Below are positions 10,405 to 22,700 of a DNA stretch of 64,000 nt, in pieces. Origin of the DNA: Crambe crambe (lineage: Eukaryota; Porifera; Demospongiae; Poecilosclerida; Crambeidae). How positions within the stretch are numbered: the stretch's first letter is position 1; every line of letters begins with the position of its first letter. The translations under genes were made by a program, and so were the position numbers. Where the stretch lies: the NCBI GenBank assembly GCA_963924555.1, contig OZ004592.1, forward strand, positions 5,642,001 through 5,706,000. The letters run 5' to 3'. Below the pieces are notes generated by a model. The model had not been told where the DNA came from. It saw nothing but the letters and a program-made list of their open reading frames with translations, and did no database searches.

Positions 10405-10933
10405 CTTTAGTTTCAGAGCATCAGATTTGACCTTGTGGAGTTCACTGACAGACTCTATGAACCCCTGGTAATTCTTGTTGCACATTCGCTCAATGTCCTT
10501 CTCATGGTTCTTTATGCGAGTGCTCAAGCTTTGAAGAAAATCCTGTTGTTCTTCTCCCTCATAGAGTGTACTGATAATGAGATATTCATGATCATTACAA
10601 GTTTAGGAATCGTACCATAAGGATAAAGTGAAGCAACCTAAGATGTATATTCTAAAAGATGATGAAAACCTCTAATACCCACTCAGAGGGTTTCACTCTG
10701 TAGCTCACTGAATAATGCAGAGGGGGCGTGGTCAACATAGACCTTTGAACTCTCTCCCATTCCAATGCCACATAATGGGTGAATGGACAAGGAATAACTC
10801 ACCGAAGTATGGCCCCAAGTTGTCCTTCAGCAGCTTCTACTTCATTGAGCAGGTGCTCATGTTGAGTGGAGAATGCTTCGGCTACCACACCCAATTGTGG
10901 GCTAGATGAGATTGAGATCTTCTGCTCTTCCAT
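10405..10933 (-). CDS. EXOC6: Exocyst complex component 6 (Sec15), first two coding exons only
   Basis: Two minus-strand exons join in phase: exon 1 at 10933-10803 (starts MEEQKISISSSPQLGVV) and exon 2 at 10570-10405 (ends at the donor CTAAAG|GTGAG). The 98 residues match the Sec15 N-terminus, including LRTLYEGEEQQDF and then KNHEKDIERMCNKNYQGF, which lines up with the conserved region of EXOC6 that precedes the DSL1/Sec15 helical core. EXOC6 is the exocyst subunit that binds Rab GTPases during vesicle tethering at the plasma membrane. The family is about 800 aa, yet no further exon is found in the next 10 kb downstream, which is occupied by the POT array. Either a very large intron hosts the array or the gene is truncated here. 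Confidence 0.75.
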
Positions 10934-11095
10934 ATCACGTATACTAATGTAGCCCAGCTATACCTATTCTCTCACTTTCTTTGGCTACTGAACTGCTAGG
11001 ATCCAGAGGCGCTGATGGTGCTCCCGATCCCCCGGCCCCTAATACATAAACACAAGGTTTAAAGGTCAATTTTATTTGGCGCGCGCGTTGGATTA

Positions 11096-11108
11096 ATCAC
11101 CTAGCAAC
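11096..11108 (+). promoter_or_regulatory. RFX X-box in the EXOC6/DYNC2I2 divergent promoter
   Basis: ATCACC-T-AGCAAC fits the X-box consensus RYYNYY-N(1-3)-RRNRAC exactly. It lies 58 bp upstream of the DYNC2I2 start codon inside the 232 bp shared promoter (10934-11165). RFX factors control ciliary genes in animals through X-boxes at this distance, and DYNC2I2 is a ciliary gene. A GC-rich GGCGCGCGCG patch lies just upstream. Confidence 0.6.
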
Positions 11109-11165
11109 AACAGAAAAGAGATATATTTTCCTAATAAAGCGCATCAGAGTCCTGACGAGATTAAA

Positions 11166-13524
11166 ATGTTTAAAAATGTAGATAATGGTTGCTTAAATAT
11201 TTCTTCATGTTGGAAAAAAGAGAAGTGAGTTCAACCAACCATATTGTATAGAGTTTATCCTCTCTCTACTCAAGAAAAAGAGTGTCCTTAATTGTGTTTA
11301 TCCAGGTCACTATCAGTGGCTACATCACAGACCAGCGAAGTTCTGACTAATGATGTTCGTATCCAAACCATTGGCGTATCCAGCATAGCTGTAAGTAATA
11401 AATTAGAGATACACACAAGTAATGTGAATATAATTATTTAAATGATGCAGCTTCAAACAGATGTGGAACCGAAGAAAAGTTTTACACTGATAGTGGATAA
11501 TTCCTCGGTAGCTGGACCATATTATAACAATGCCAACATAATTACATACAACTTGATTTGACACAGGAACTGAAGGAATTCCTTAGACGAGTTGAACCCA
11601 TGATCAGCAGCCAACTGAAAAGGAATATAGAAAGTCATGCATTTGATGGTATATACATGCTATGCTGTTTTCATTGATTCAGTATGTTTATTCAGGGTAC
11701 ACTGTTCAGTGGGAAGAAGAGTCCACAGCAGTCACTTGCACTCACACACTGACTGAAGAATCAACTAATTTAGAAGTAAGGTGCATGCAGCTAGGTACCA
11801 TCCTATGAGCTAACTATGATAATCACAGTTTCATTGTACTGGACTCTCCTGGAATAGCACTGGATCTGTACTAGCAGTTTCTTATGGAAGATTTGATCAC
11901 CAGGATTGGTGTGCCCACAGAGTAATTTCTATTTCATACTCACTCGTACAGTTATGATATCGAACACTTTCTTTCAGTCTTACTTGTGTACATGGAACTT
12001 GGATCGACGGTCACTCGATAGCTCCAAAGCCGATATCACCATTGATGTCCCAGTGAGTACGATGGCTTATTATGCATTCAAAATATCACATTTTTGTCTT
12101 CATAGAGTTGTCTAATGTGTGTGAGTTGGCATCCAGAGCAGCCAGCAGTCGTAGCTGGGGGTACATTCAGTGGTGATATACGTATCTGGAACACTGGCCT
12201 GTCAGGAGATCCTCTACTAGCATCATCTGGGCTCTCTGACCTTGGACACAAAGAACCAGTGGCAAAGGTATGTGTGTGTTGCTTGAACCCCAACATAAGT
12301 ATAATTGAGACTAATTTTTGGATATTAGGTGACTTGGATTCTGAGTGAGGAGGATCGTAGGCACCATCACCTTCTTTTGAGTCTGGGCAACGATGGAAAA
12401 GTGCTTGTTTGGGACCATGAACCTGGAAATAAGGAACTCAAAATCGTCAAGGGATTTAGATTACTTACAGAGAGTGTACCTCGCAGTGTCCGTATTAGCA
12501 GAGCAAAGGGCAGTGCCGAGATTGGAGGTAATATTTTCATAATTCACTATTCACATCAAAGATAACAATATGAAACTGCAAAGTATTATACCCAAAGTGT
12601 TATGATTGTGACAAACAAGATCAAAACAGTTTACTACTCAATTTTATAACAATGTTCAGGTACATGTCTATCATTTTCCAATGAAGATAAGAACCTGTTT
12701 GTGGTTGGTTCTGAAAATGGGGGTATCTACAAGTGTTCCCTTCAATCCTCACTTCCACAATCCCTGGATCCTACGGCCATCATCGACTCTAACTTCACGT
12801 CACCAATAAAATTTGCATTCCGTCCACATCATGGCCCAGTATATGACATTTGCTGTTCACCTTTTCATCGGAATCTCTTTCTCACATGTGGGACTGACAC
12901 TACTGCACAACTTTATTCCTTACTTGATGTAAGTGCTGGTTCGTTGGAGAGAATGTCTTTATATAGCTACACTAGCTGACAATGGCAGCTCTCTATAATA
13001 AGTAGAGCCATTACTTCAGCCAGCATACTCCCTTATAATATATGTCTCTCTAGCCTAGCCCTATTCTGTCCCTTGAACCTGGTTGTGGCTACCTATTCTC
13101 TGTATGTTGGTCTGTGTCAAAGCCACTTGTGTTTGCTGTGGGCACAGGAGATGGCCATGTCTTCCTCTATGACCTAAAGGTACTGTACTGTGTATTCAGG
13201 ATTAGTAATATAACGTTAAATATACACCATTCCAGTCCAGCCATATAAAGCCAAGGGTATCTCTGGAAGCCAGTCCACACATGAGAGCCATATACTCCTT
13301 GGAATACAATCCTAAAAGGTGCCTTACCAACCTCAAATTTTCAGTGCTGCCGTAGTTTAGAGTTACATTGTTTGGTGGTGTACAGGTCTCACTTGTTGGC
13401 TTCTGGAGATGCCAGTGGAGTAGTGAAGATATGGCACCTGAGTACCGAACTCACTGCACAAACAAGCGGTGAAATGGAACTGCTCAATTCTCTGGCACTG
13501 GAGACTCCCTCAAGCACACTATAA
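11166..13524 (+). CDS. DYNC2I2: Cytoplasmic dynein 2 intermediate chain 2 (WDR34)
   Basis: Thirteen exons join with consistent phase to give 502 aa: 11166-11224, 11306-11390, 11451-11507, 11567-11648, 11696-11775, 11829-11921, 11978-12052, 12106-12267, 12329-12527, 12660-12928, 13054-13179, 13236-13318 and 13386-13524. The product is the WD40 intermediate chain of the retrograde intraflagellar-transport motor dynein-2. The N-terminal part has the light-chain-binding style QTSE/LQTD motifs and the conserved ELKEFLRRVEPMISSQL helix followed by SHAFDGYTVQW. The beta-propeller follows with blades ending LCTWNLDRRS, IRIWNT, VLVWDHE, AQLYSLLD, VFLYDLK and VKIWHLS. Length matches vertebrate WDR34 (about 536 aa). 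Introns are 47-132 bp. AATAAA at 13862 is a candidate poly(A) signal. Confidence 0.93.
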
Positions 13525-14613
13525 ACCTTTAACCATTTTCATGACAACTTTTTGCAACACTCATCACTTTGCCTATGTAACAGTATTATTAACCATCAGT
13601 GTTGGCACTCTCCTGTTTCCATAGCACATCCCCTTTAAAGAGGAGAGCTTTCTCCATTAGTAGCCTTTTGGGAGGAATATGTGCAGTCTCTACCACTCTT
13701 TAGGGTGGCCCCTTTTTAGAAAGAGAATTGATTATTGATACAATCTTCACTTGCTAACCCTTTTTAGAGAAGGGTATATAGTCTCCTCCACTTCTTGGGA
13801 AGATCTCAAAGGCAAAACCGTAGTGTGTATAATATTGGGAATTTCATAATGTTTATACAGTAATAAAGTATTGTTGTGTGAACTCAATAGTAGGAGATCA
13901 ATTGTTGATGTTGTGGGTAGATATAAGGTAGCCCACATGAATCCCCACTTCTTTTTGATTCATTGCTATTAATGTATCATTTATGGTCAAAGAAATGTCA
14001 GGAGGTTGACATATATTCCCCACCCCACCTTCCTTTTTCTCCCTCCCCTTCTTTGTATACACCTCTCCCACTCCATTGATTTCTGCTACCAGGTTCAATA
14101 ATGCTAAAGCCTATGATTACACATTCCCCCTCTTCAGCCTTTGGTCAATAGGCCTTGATGGATATTCTATTCTCAAATTCTTTTTTTTTTCTTTCTATTA
14201 TTCTAAATTATGCTGACCTTTTTTCTAATAGCAAACATTTATGAATGAGAATTGTACAGTCTCAGCATTGGTGCTTATAAAACAGCTACTTTTATTTTCA
14301 TTATGGTCAGACCCTCGTTCAGAGTCAGTTAAAACTAATTCTACTGCTCCTTCTGTTGCCATTAGATTCATAGCTGACTCTGATTGATGCCCACTACCAT
14401 GATGTCATAATAGAATTGCATAATAATACACACAATAATAAAACCCCCTATTATTCAAATACATAGGCATAGCTAATTCATCAAGGCCTAGTCATGCATG
14501 CATCTGAAAAACATAATCCTCATCCCTAATACCATCATGTCATATGTGTGCCAGCATAATGATCTTTCAATAAAAGTAATGATTTCATTATTAGTTATAA
14601 CAATGTACTACTA
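13525..14613. other. Convergent 3' interval between DYNC2I2 and the Ig receptor
   Basis: About 1.09 kb without a supported gene. It includes the presumed 3' ends of both neighbours, a possible AATAAA at 13862 on plus and TTTATT at 14291 (AATAAA on minus). There is no strong repeat. Short open frames here lack any family signal. Confidence 0.5.
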
Positions 14614-16404
14614 TCATGCTTCTATGGATTGGTTCAGTATACTTCTGGGAAGGGTACTGCAAACTGAATATGCTTCATTTCGTTTCATCAGCATAGGGTT
14701 CACAACTCCCATATTCACTGACTCTGTGAATATATCTTCATAGTCATGATAACTACACTCGAACACTTCGGATCTTTCTTGCTGCTGCTGCTGAAGCCAA
14801 TATGTGACGTATTCTTCTGATATATAGAGTGGATTGTCTGCCTTCAGTGAGTGGACCTGCAATAGCTGGTGACGCCTGTCATGCTCCGTCAGTGATAAAG
14901 GGACCAGATAATCTGATGCAGTGATGGATGGCCTTTGAATCACTATTCTTGGATAGTTATGCCGAGTGGAATCAAATTGTCCACTATGCTTTTCTACACA
15001 CACATAAAAAGTTTAAAAATTTTTTTAAAAACAACCAATAGCTACAGATTATGCCATCTTTTATGGTGACCCTTTGACTTATCAGACAATTGAAGTGTCT
15101 ACACCCAGTGTTTGACTAGCCACAGGCTGTGGCACCAGTTTGAATAGCTAAATTCCAATTCCACAATGCAAACTACTTTACAATAGTTTTATTACTATAG
15201 TACTTTTTAAACAATTTTTTGCTAGACGAGCCAATTCCTTATGCCCATATTTATGATAGACATCATCCCTCCAAGTCATTCAGCCAATTAATAAATTTGG
15301 CATCCATTAAACTCCCACTTGACTGTGCTTTCCAGGGCCCCTTATTATGCTTTTTAGCTGCTCTAACATGATTAGTTAACATTAATTTTTTCTGCACATA
15401 ACCAGTGGCGGACTTTTCTCTTCAGTTTGATCATGCATAATAGCTGGCTAATTATTACCTTTCGTGGTCAGTTTCCTGTGTTTGATGCACACGCAAGCCA
15501 ATATCGGAGCAAGGACTGTAATGATCACTCCAAAGGTGACTAGAAACCCCGCAGCTATGTAGAATCCCATAAAGGGCCTGTCATCCCCCTCTAGGGATGC
15601 TTTATTTGATTGATTTGTAGGAGGAACGTCCCCATCAGAGACTGAAGGAGACGTGTTATTCAGTGAAGGAAATGAAATATGAGTTGGAATATTGTCTGTG
15701 TAGTTAGATGTTGAAGGAGATGTTGGAATGGTGTTAGCAGTGGTAGTACTCTGATGCAATAATGGATCCTCTTCCTTCCACATAACACACTTCCTCTCTT
15801 GTTTTGACTGAGCTTCTGTAGTGTTGCATGCATCGATGCCAACATATATGCTAGGATGATGCAGAAACATGGAGTTGCTACCATTCATCACTTCAGTTGA
15901 GTTGATGCGAATCCTACACCAGTACTGGCCCATGTTGACGGCTCTCAAACTGCTCACTTCCAAGTGAGAATGTACAATCATATGTGAATTATTAGTGCAC
16001 CTTTCTTCTGAAATATTTACATTTTTATGTGAACTATTGAGCATGTTGACTACATATGACCACAGTGATCGACTGGGTTCAAGCTGCAAATAACCATGGA
16101 ACCAATCTACTTCCAATTGTTCGGCCTGTGCAGTGTCCGATAGAAGCAGGCTCACTTTGCAGTCTAACTTTAGCCCAGCATTTGTATAAGGGTTGCATTG
16201 GAGTTCACTCAAAGGCTGTTCTAAATATTTATACTGACACTTGCTATCTTCCTTTAAACCTGAAATAAATGGAGGAAAAATCTAGATCATTGCACATTAC
16301 ATATGTAAGGAGAGCTTACCTTGCAATTGCATGCTTTTCCCTACTCCTAGAAACAAAAATATGCCCAAAATGGCAGCGTATCTTTCTGAAATTTTACCGT
16401 GCAT
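14614..16404 (-). CDS. Single-Ig-domain type I membrane receptor with tyrosine-rich tail, 421 aa
   Basis: Three minus-strand exons join in phase: 16404-16320, 16259-15459 and 14993-14614. Exon 1 encodes a signal peptide (MHGKISERYAAILGIFLFL). Exon 2 has one Ig-like domain with the disulphide pair near C62 (LDCKV) and C143 (GQYWCRI) and the core W81 (VDWFHG), then a Ser/Thr/Asn-rich, N-glycosylation-prone stalk and a transmembrane helix near residues 267-293 followed by KHRK. Exon 3 is an intracellular tail with many tyrosines (NYPRIV, DYLVPL, LYISEEYVTYW, YHDYEDIF, AYSVCS). Some are YxxI/L-like, but none is a perfect ITIM. It is probably a cell-surface recognition or adhesion receptor. I do not recognise an orthologue. 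Confidence 0.75.
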
Positions 16405-16497
16405 CTTGTTATAACTTAGAAATAGCTCAGGATCAGTGTTCATGCAACTTTTATGTTCTGAAAAGAGCATGCGCACTGTGACATTAGGGTACGCATG

Positions 16498-16509
16498 TGC
16501 GCATGCGCA
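16498..16509. promoter_or_regulatory. NRF1-type palindrome upstream of the Ig receptor gene
   Basis: TGCGCATGCGCA is the palindromic NRF1/erect-wing consensus. It lies about 95 bp upstream of the receptor start codon (16404, minus strand), with an ATTGG (CCAAT on minus) at 16512-16516 and a further GCATGCGCA at about 16468. These elements mark the core promoter of this minus-strand gene. Confidence 0.5.
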
Positions 16510-16738
16510 TCATTGGTTCGTCCCACTCGAACTCCCGTTCAGGAGAGAGCATGGCCTACAGAAGCAAACTATCATCAAATAGCTAGCTACACATGTACGT
16601 TTTTATGCATACACAACACCTTTCAGTAATAATTTTTCATCAGAATTATTGGAAGTGATAATATGAAATGATTGTAAAGTAAATTGAATCAATGGGAATA
16701 AGCAGCTATAAAGCTGAATAAGTGATCTTAAAAATAAT

Positions 16739-19700
16739 TCACATGTGGGTAAAGAATTTTTCTCTTTTCCTACAATTGTAAGTGGAGTGATCAAAACCTC
16801 CACAAACCACACAGTTTATCTTGCCAAAACCGAGCTGTTTCTTAGTCTCACTGGACGAAGCTTTTTCTGAAGACGGTGAAGAGGAATATGGCTTTCTAAC
16901 GGCAAGGGGAGGAAAACTACTCTCGTATGAAGGAGAGTTCGGGCTATCAACCTCACTTGGAGGGGCAGACCTCATTCCTACAGATTTAAAGAGGAAGGGG
17001 TGATATAAATCCAAGACGAACGTTATCACACTTACCTTCCTTTTGTTGCACAGATGACACAGGGTTCTGCAAGACTCGCTGTCCTGTAGCAGGGGAACCT
17101 GATCCTGCCATCTCACTCGCTTGTAGTGGATGTTGCTGCTGCTGCTGAAAGTGACTGGTAGACATTCGCTGTTGCTGTGTCTGCTGTTGCTGAAGGTGAC
17201 TGATAGGAACTTGATCAGAGGATATTTGCTGCAGAGGTTGTTGTTGAAGGTGACTAGTAGATAGAAGCTGATTAGAGGACAATTGCTGCAGTTGAGAATG
17301 ATCTGGTTGTTGTTCAAGGTGACTAGCAGCAGATAGAGGCCGGCCAGCAGATATTTGCTGCGGTTGAGAATAATCTTGCTGCAAAGATTGTTGTTGACGG
17401 TGACCAGCAGATAGAGGCTGACTAGAGGGCATTTGCTGTAGTTGTGAATGATCCGGCTGCTGAAGCTGCTGCTGTTGAAGGTGACCAGCAAGTAGTGGGT
17501 GACTAGCATGCTGTTGAAGGTGACTACCAGCAAGTTGAGACTGACTAGCGGACATTTGAGAATGATTTTGCTGCTGAAGATGACTTGTAAGTAGTGGCTG
17601 ACTAGCAGATACTTGAGAATGACCTTGCTGCTGAGGTTGTTGAAGGAAACCAGCAGATACTTGCTGTTGAAGGTGCTGATTAACAGGCACTTGCTGTTGA
17701 GCAGACATTTGCTGCTGCTGCTGCTGAAGAGGACCAGCAGGTACTTGCTGCTGAGGTTTATGATTAGCAGACATTTGAGGATGGAGTGGATGTGTTGTGA
17801 TAGATACACATTGCGGAGGCATTTGCTGCTGCTGGAGAGGAGCTGATGAAACCTGATGACCATGAGCCGATAGAGAAGGTTGCGGAGGTTGCTGCTGGGT
17901 ACGGTTGGGGTGGCCTAGAGGAGGTGGCAACATCATTTGGTGGGAAGTTAGCATTGGAGATGCAGGCTGACTGGCACCTGTGTAAAATACACCTTCCGGT
18001 GGTATCATCAGGTCAGGCCTACCAGAGAGACTACTAGGGCTGTACATGTTGGAAGAATTCTCCCTTTGATACGAGACTTTTCTTTGTTGTCCAATATTAC
18101 AGCAAGAGGAACTGTTATTGGCCCCACTACCATTTCCACAAGCATTGGAGTAATTATAGTGCTGTGTGTCTACTGCAGATCCAGGAGTAACAGGGCTAGA
18201 CTGCTGAGAGTGTTGTGAAGGTGGCTGAGGATTGGAGTAGGTCAGATAATCAGCAGGACTGGGTGGTTGGGAGGGCTGTTGTTGTTGTTGTTGTTGTTGA
18301 TATGAGTAGGCATAACTATCAGTCTGCGAGTGCTTTGAGGACTCCAGGTATTGCATTATTTCCACCACAGCTCCAGCAGGAATCCCTGCTTCCTGTAAAC
18401 ACAATAGAGAGGTCATACCTTAATCCCTTTTGTGAACAGACCTGAGAGGAGGGTGTGTGTGGGTGAGTCAGTGTTTTCGGGAAAGTATTAGGAAGTGTTG
18501 GTCAAAAGCCCCCCCCCCCTTTTGGGCCATATTCTGTACACATAATGCACTATCTTTGCTCTGCAGTTCCCATATAATATTATACAAAAAGTAGTGTGCT
18601 CTATTTGAAAAAATTAAATATGTACCTTCAAACATTCTCTGATCTGGTGTACATCACAATCCAGTACAGAGTCCTATATAAGAGAGAATACTCGCCAATA
18701 GTCTAGTTTTCTATAAGAGGACAGTTCATACTACCTTGATCAATGCAGCTCTGAACTTTGGCAGGAGTTCCAAGAGGTTCAATTTCTCTAGCATAATCAT
18801 AACCTGGGTGTATGAATCCATAGCCACTTTTTCAGTCCCAGCAGGAGGCACTTAAAAGAGAATTTAAAATAAGGAATACATATTTATCTTGAAAAATGAG
18901 GTAGTTTCAAATTCACCTTGTGATATGATATGAGGAGGTAGAGGACACGCAAGGGAAATTAAGCTGGAAGGAGATGGCCGAACTTGCTGAGGATGTGGGA
19001 CTGTAATTTGCCGTTCTGTTCCAGAGACAACATTGGTACTATTGATATTAGCAACTTGTTTTTGGTTGTCTTGGTTATCATCATACTGGACCCCTACAGC
19101 AGTTGTCTTGGCTTCAATTACTGTGATATCCTCCCGAGATTGCTCAACGATTTTTTCTTCAATAGCAGCTGTTGTTACTAAGAACTGAGCAGATCGTTCA
19201 CAGCACTTCTCCAAAATCATAGCAATTACATCAAACCACACTTCACAACTATGCCTGGTTACAATCGACATTGTATAAAGTTTTACACAATATTATTATA
19301 ATCAACCCACTAACATTGGCCGATCTCTGCAAACAATACTCTCTCTTATAGGACCCTTGATCTGCTTAATGATGATTTCTTTTCTGTTGGAGTTCATGCA
19401 GAGCATGAGGGAATGAGATTAAGGACAACTTCTTACAAAGTGGACGCATCAGAGAGGAGGCTACCACTTTCAATCAGAAAACCAAAACACAAGGCCCGAA
19501 GCTTCTGCTGCTGCTCACCTTCCTGGAGTATACAAAAATGTTCATGAATGAAGATTGATGGACGACAGCAACCATAAAGGGTCACCTCAGAAATGAGCAC
19601 CCATCCACAAATTCCTTCAAAGGTACTCAACTAGATATCATACAATTCTACTTACAAAAGGAATAGATCTCGACCACATGTTAAGGCAGTCGCTTATACA

Positions 19701-22700
19701 CACGAGAACTTCTTCCTTATACCTGACAAATAAAATAACACACAACTTATCAATAGAGTCCTTAGGCTAAAAAATTTTTCTCCTCACTTAGATTTGTCAT
19801 TGAACCTAGCAAAAAGGGATCCTAGAAACTTGCAAAAGACTTGGCACTTCTTTTTCCCTTCATCGTAACTTGTTGACTGCAAAACGGGAATGGAATTGCT
19901 GTCTTTGTGAACTGAATCAAACACACATCAAACAAACCTCGGTGATCTGGTGTGCCATCTTGTTCAGCGTGGTCCATAGAGTTTGACAAGCTTCTTTCCC
20001 ACATGGTCCTACATGTAGTATCTCATAACTCTTCTGTGGATGAGTGAATGCACCGACTGTACCTTGTATCAAGTTGTCCACAGCTGCTACAGCCACTTGC
20101 AGGTCCTGCATCCAGAAAATGGCCTCCTTCAAAGTATACTGAACTATGATCTCCATGGGAGACTTGGATTTGGGCAATTTACCGAGTTTTTCAGCTGTAG
20201 AACCTAATAAGATAAGAGACCACAGAGGAGAAGGACATCATAAATCTCTCCTTCCCTTCCCTTCTTACCATGAGTCAGCTCTTTCATTTGTCTGCTGAAC
20301 TTGCCTATACATGTCATGTCGAGGGAACTTAGAATCTGCATCAAAAGAGACTATGATACTGCAGGAGCTTGGAGACATTTCACAGGTTAAGAGCCTGACT
20401 CTCGATCTCAAAGTGAACAAAATATAGAAAGGTTTAGGTATATCCTTTTTTCTTCTGCTCACTTTGTTAATCTCCTTTTCAATCTTCCATGTCTGCCACT
20501 TGGTTTCATCCACGAGCTCCTGATCACTCATTCCACTGATCTGGTCACTGTAGGTCAGTGTGGTCCCCACAGGGACATCCTTGGTCCCCACAGCTGGAGC
20601 ACACTGCGGTAAATTATGGCTAGATGAAACGTGTTCAATCTTCTGTTGGCTTTTGGGCTGCGTGAAGACCATAGAAGACTTCTCATCAGATGAGGGAGTG
20701 TTTTCGAAGTGCCGGGGAGCCTGCTGGGACTGGGTGGTATTCTTAGGGAAACGACGAAATGGAGGTTGCATGGAGTTCCTGAATGCCTACATATTGCACA
20801 GAAATATAAACAGCAGAAAACAGAACTTTCAACTTCACCCCCGACATGTGAATGATGATTTTTGAGGTGATAAAAACAAATTTCAATTCCCCCAGTTTTT
20901 CCTTCCAAAAAATAATGCTTTTATCATTACCTTGTCATGACTGCCACGCCCTTTTCCTCTCCACGACCATTCCCGTCTCTCTCCATCATCCTCACTCCTT
21001 CCCACTCTGCTCCTAAAGTTCCCATGACCACGCCCTCTTGGGACAGTCTTTGATTGCTGGTGATCCTTGTCCTTCATTGCATCCAGAAAGGCTCCCCTCA
21101 GGTTCCGGTTACTGGTGAGCAGCCGTGATTGGTGGTGTGAGGCTGGATGGGGGGTGTTCCCTGTCGAAGAAGAAAAGCAAGAACAGACATCACTACTGCT
21201 TCTTTGTCTTTTGACCTCTAGAAATGTTAAGAAATCATGAAGCATCAGAGGTAAGAGTGTAATGTCAACACCAGTACATCTGATCGGCGAACAAATTTAT
21301 ACATCATCTGCTCCATTCCAATTGGCAACATACACTAGTGTTCTCCACACTTCAATTTTCCACACCCATAAGAATTAAAATTTTAAAAAAACACGATAAA
21401 CCTCACTACTTGCCTGGATTATCGTATCTTTTGAAATAGTCCCAATTGGTTGACTGCTGACTTGCCAGACCACTGCCTGGAGATGTGCTCAACAATGTCT
21501 CGTTCTCTGGAGTTTCCAACAGACCATCCTTCAAAGGCGAGTCTGCTGAGCTCTCAGAATTTCCAGATCTTCCAAAACAATGAACATTATTATAATCATG
21601 GCATCACCTTCAGCTAAGAACTGAAGGGGGAGAGCTCGAAGCACCATCTTGTGCATGAAACACTAAATTGTGGTGCATGTGACCTCTAAATCTCCTTTTG
21701 TGCAAAAAAGATCCCCTTTTACCCCTCCTAATTATAGAACCCAATTGCATTCACACCTGCGAGGCAACAGGTCTTCATCCAACCAATCGTTATCACTCAG
21801 AGAAGAACCAGATGAAGCTGAAGGCACTATCACAGGATCCTTCTGACTTGTACCGTTCTTATGCTCAAGCGGCCTGTCTGGTTTGGAGCCATGAATTTCA
21901 GAGACCTTTGCCTTGCCAACTTCAGCTCCAAGAAGAGTGCTCTTTGTCACTGTTTTATCTGAAATTCCCCCCTGGTCAGTACACACGTGCACAGTAGCAT
22001 CAGACGCAGGTACCGATGGAGTGTGCATACTCCGAACCTCCTTAGTAGGTGGAACTAAAGGAGGGGTCATTGGACCACCACCAATACACACATGGTGGGC
22101 ATTAACTGGAGTTGCACATGGAGTGATTGTAGCAACACTGCTGCTGCTATGGGTATAAGGATCTTGATCCAGGTTAGGAACTGCTCCTGGTTCCTTACTG
22201 GCTGGAGGAGAGTAATTCTCAAGCAAGACATCTTCAGAGTCACTGGATTCAGTGGCGGATGGAAAGGTAAGAACAGGTGATTTCCTGGTGCTGTCGACAG
22301 GCACAGGGATATCAAGGGTTGTAGGGTAAAGTGGCTCGTACTGCAAGAGACAGTATTAGATATTGTGACTAAAGTGAGGCGTTTCCAACTCACTTTAACC
22401 AATCCTTCCTTCTTCAAAATCTCTCCAACTGACAGATATTGACCTTCATATCTAAAGTTTGAAGTAGAAAACCAAAATCTTGAGTTACAGTAACATTTGA
22501 TTGGACACACCCCACTTACGGAATAAAGATGGTGAGAAGTATGCGGCTTCCTTCCAGTATTTTGTGAACAATGGCCTTCACAGGAGCTGAAGTGAGTTCA
22601 ATAAAGCGAGCTTTGGCCTTGTTCTCCTGATCCACCTACAAAAACATATCACAATGTGAATCTGTTTGGATAAGGGCACTATTATAATATTAGTTGGATG

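Noticed and set aside
10178-10620. Plus-strand small frames at 10.2-10.6 kb
   Set aside because: They overlap EXOC6 exon 2 in antisense or AT-rich spacer.
13747-14098. Two small minus-strand frames between DYNC2I2 and the Ig gene
   Set aside because: No start context, no homology and low-complexity composition.
16739-17863. A 374-aa minus-strand frame rich in Ser/Leu overlapping the poly-Q exon
   Set aside because: It is a frame-shifted reading of the CAG-rich repeats; only its last 79 codons (16977-16739) are a true exon.
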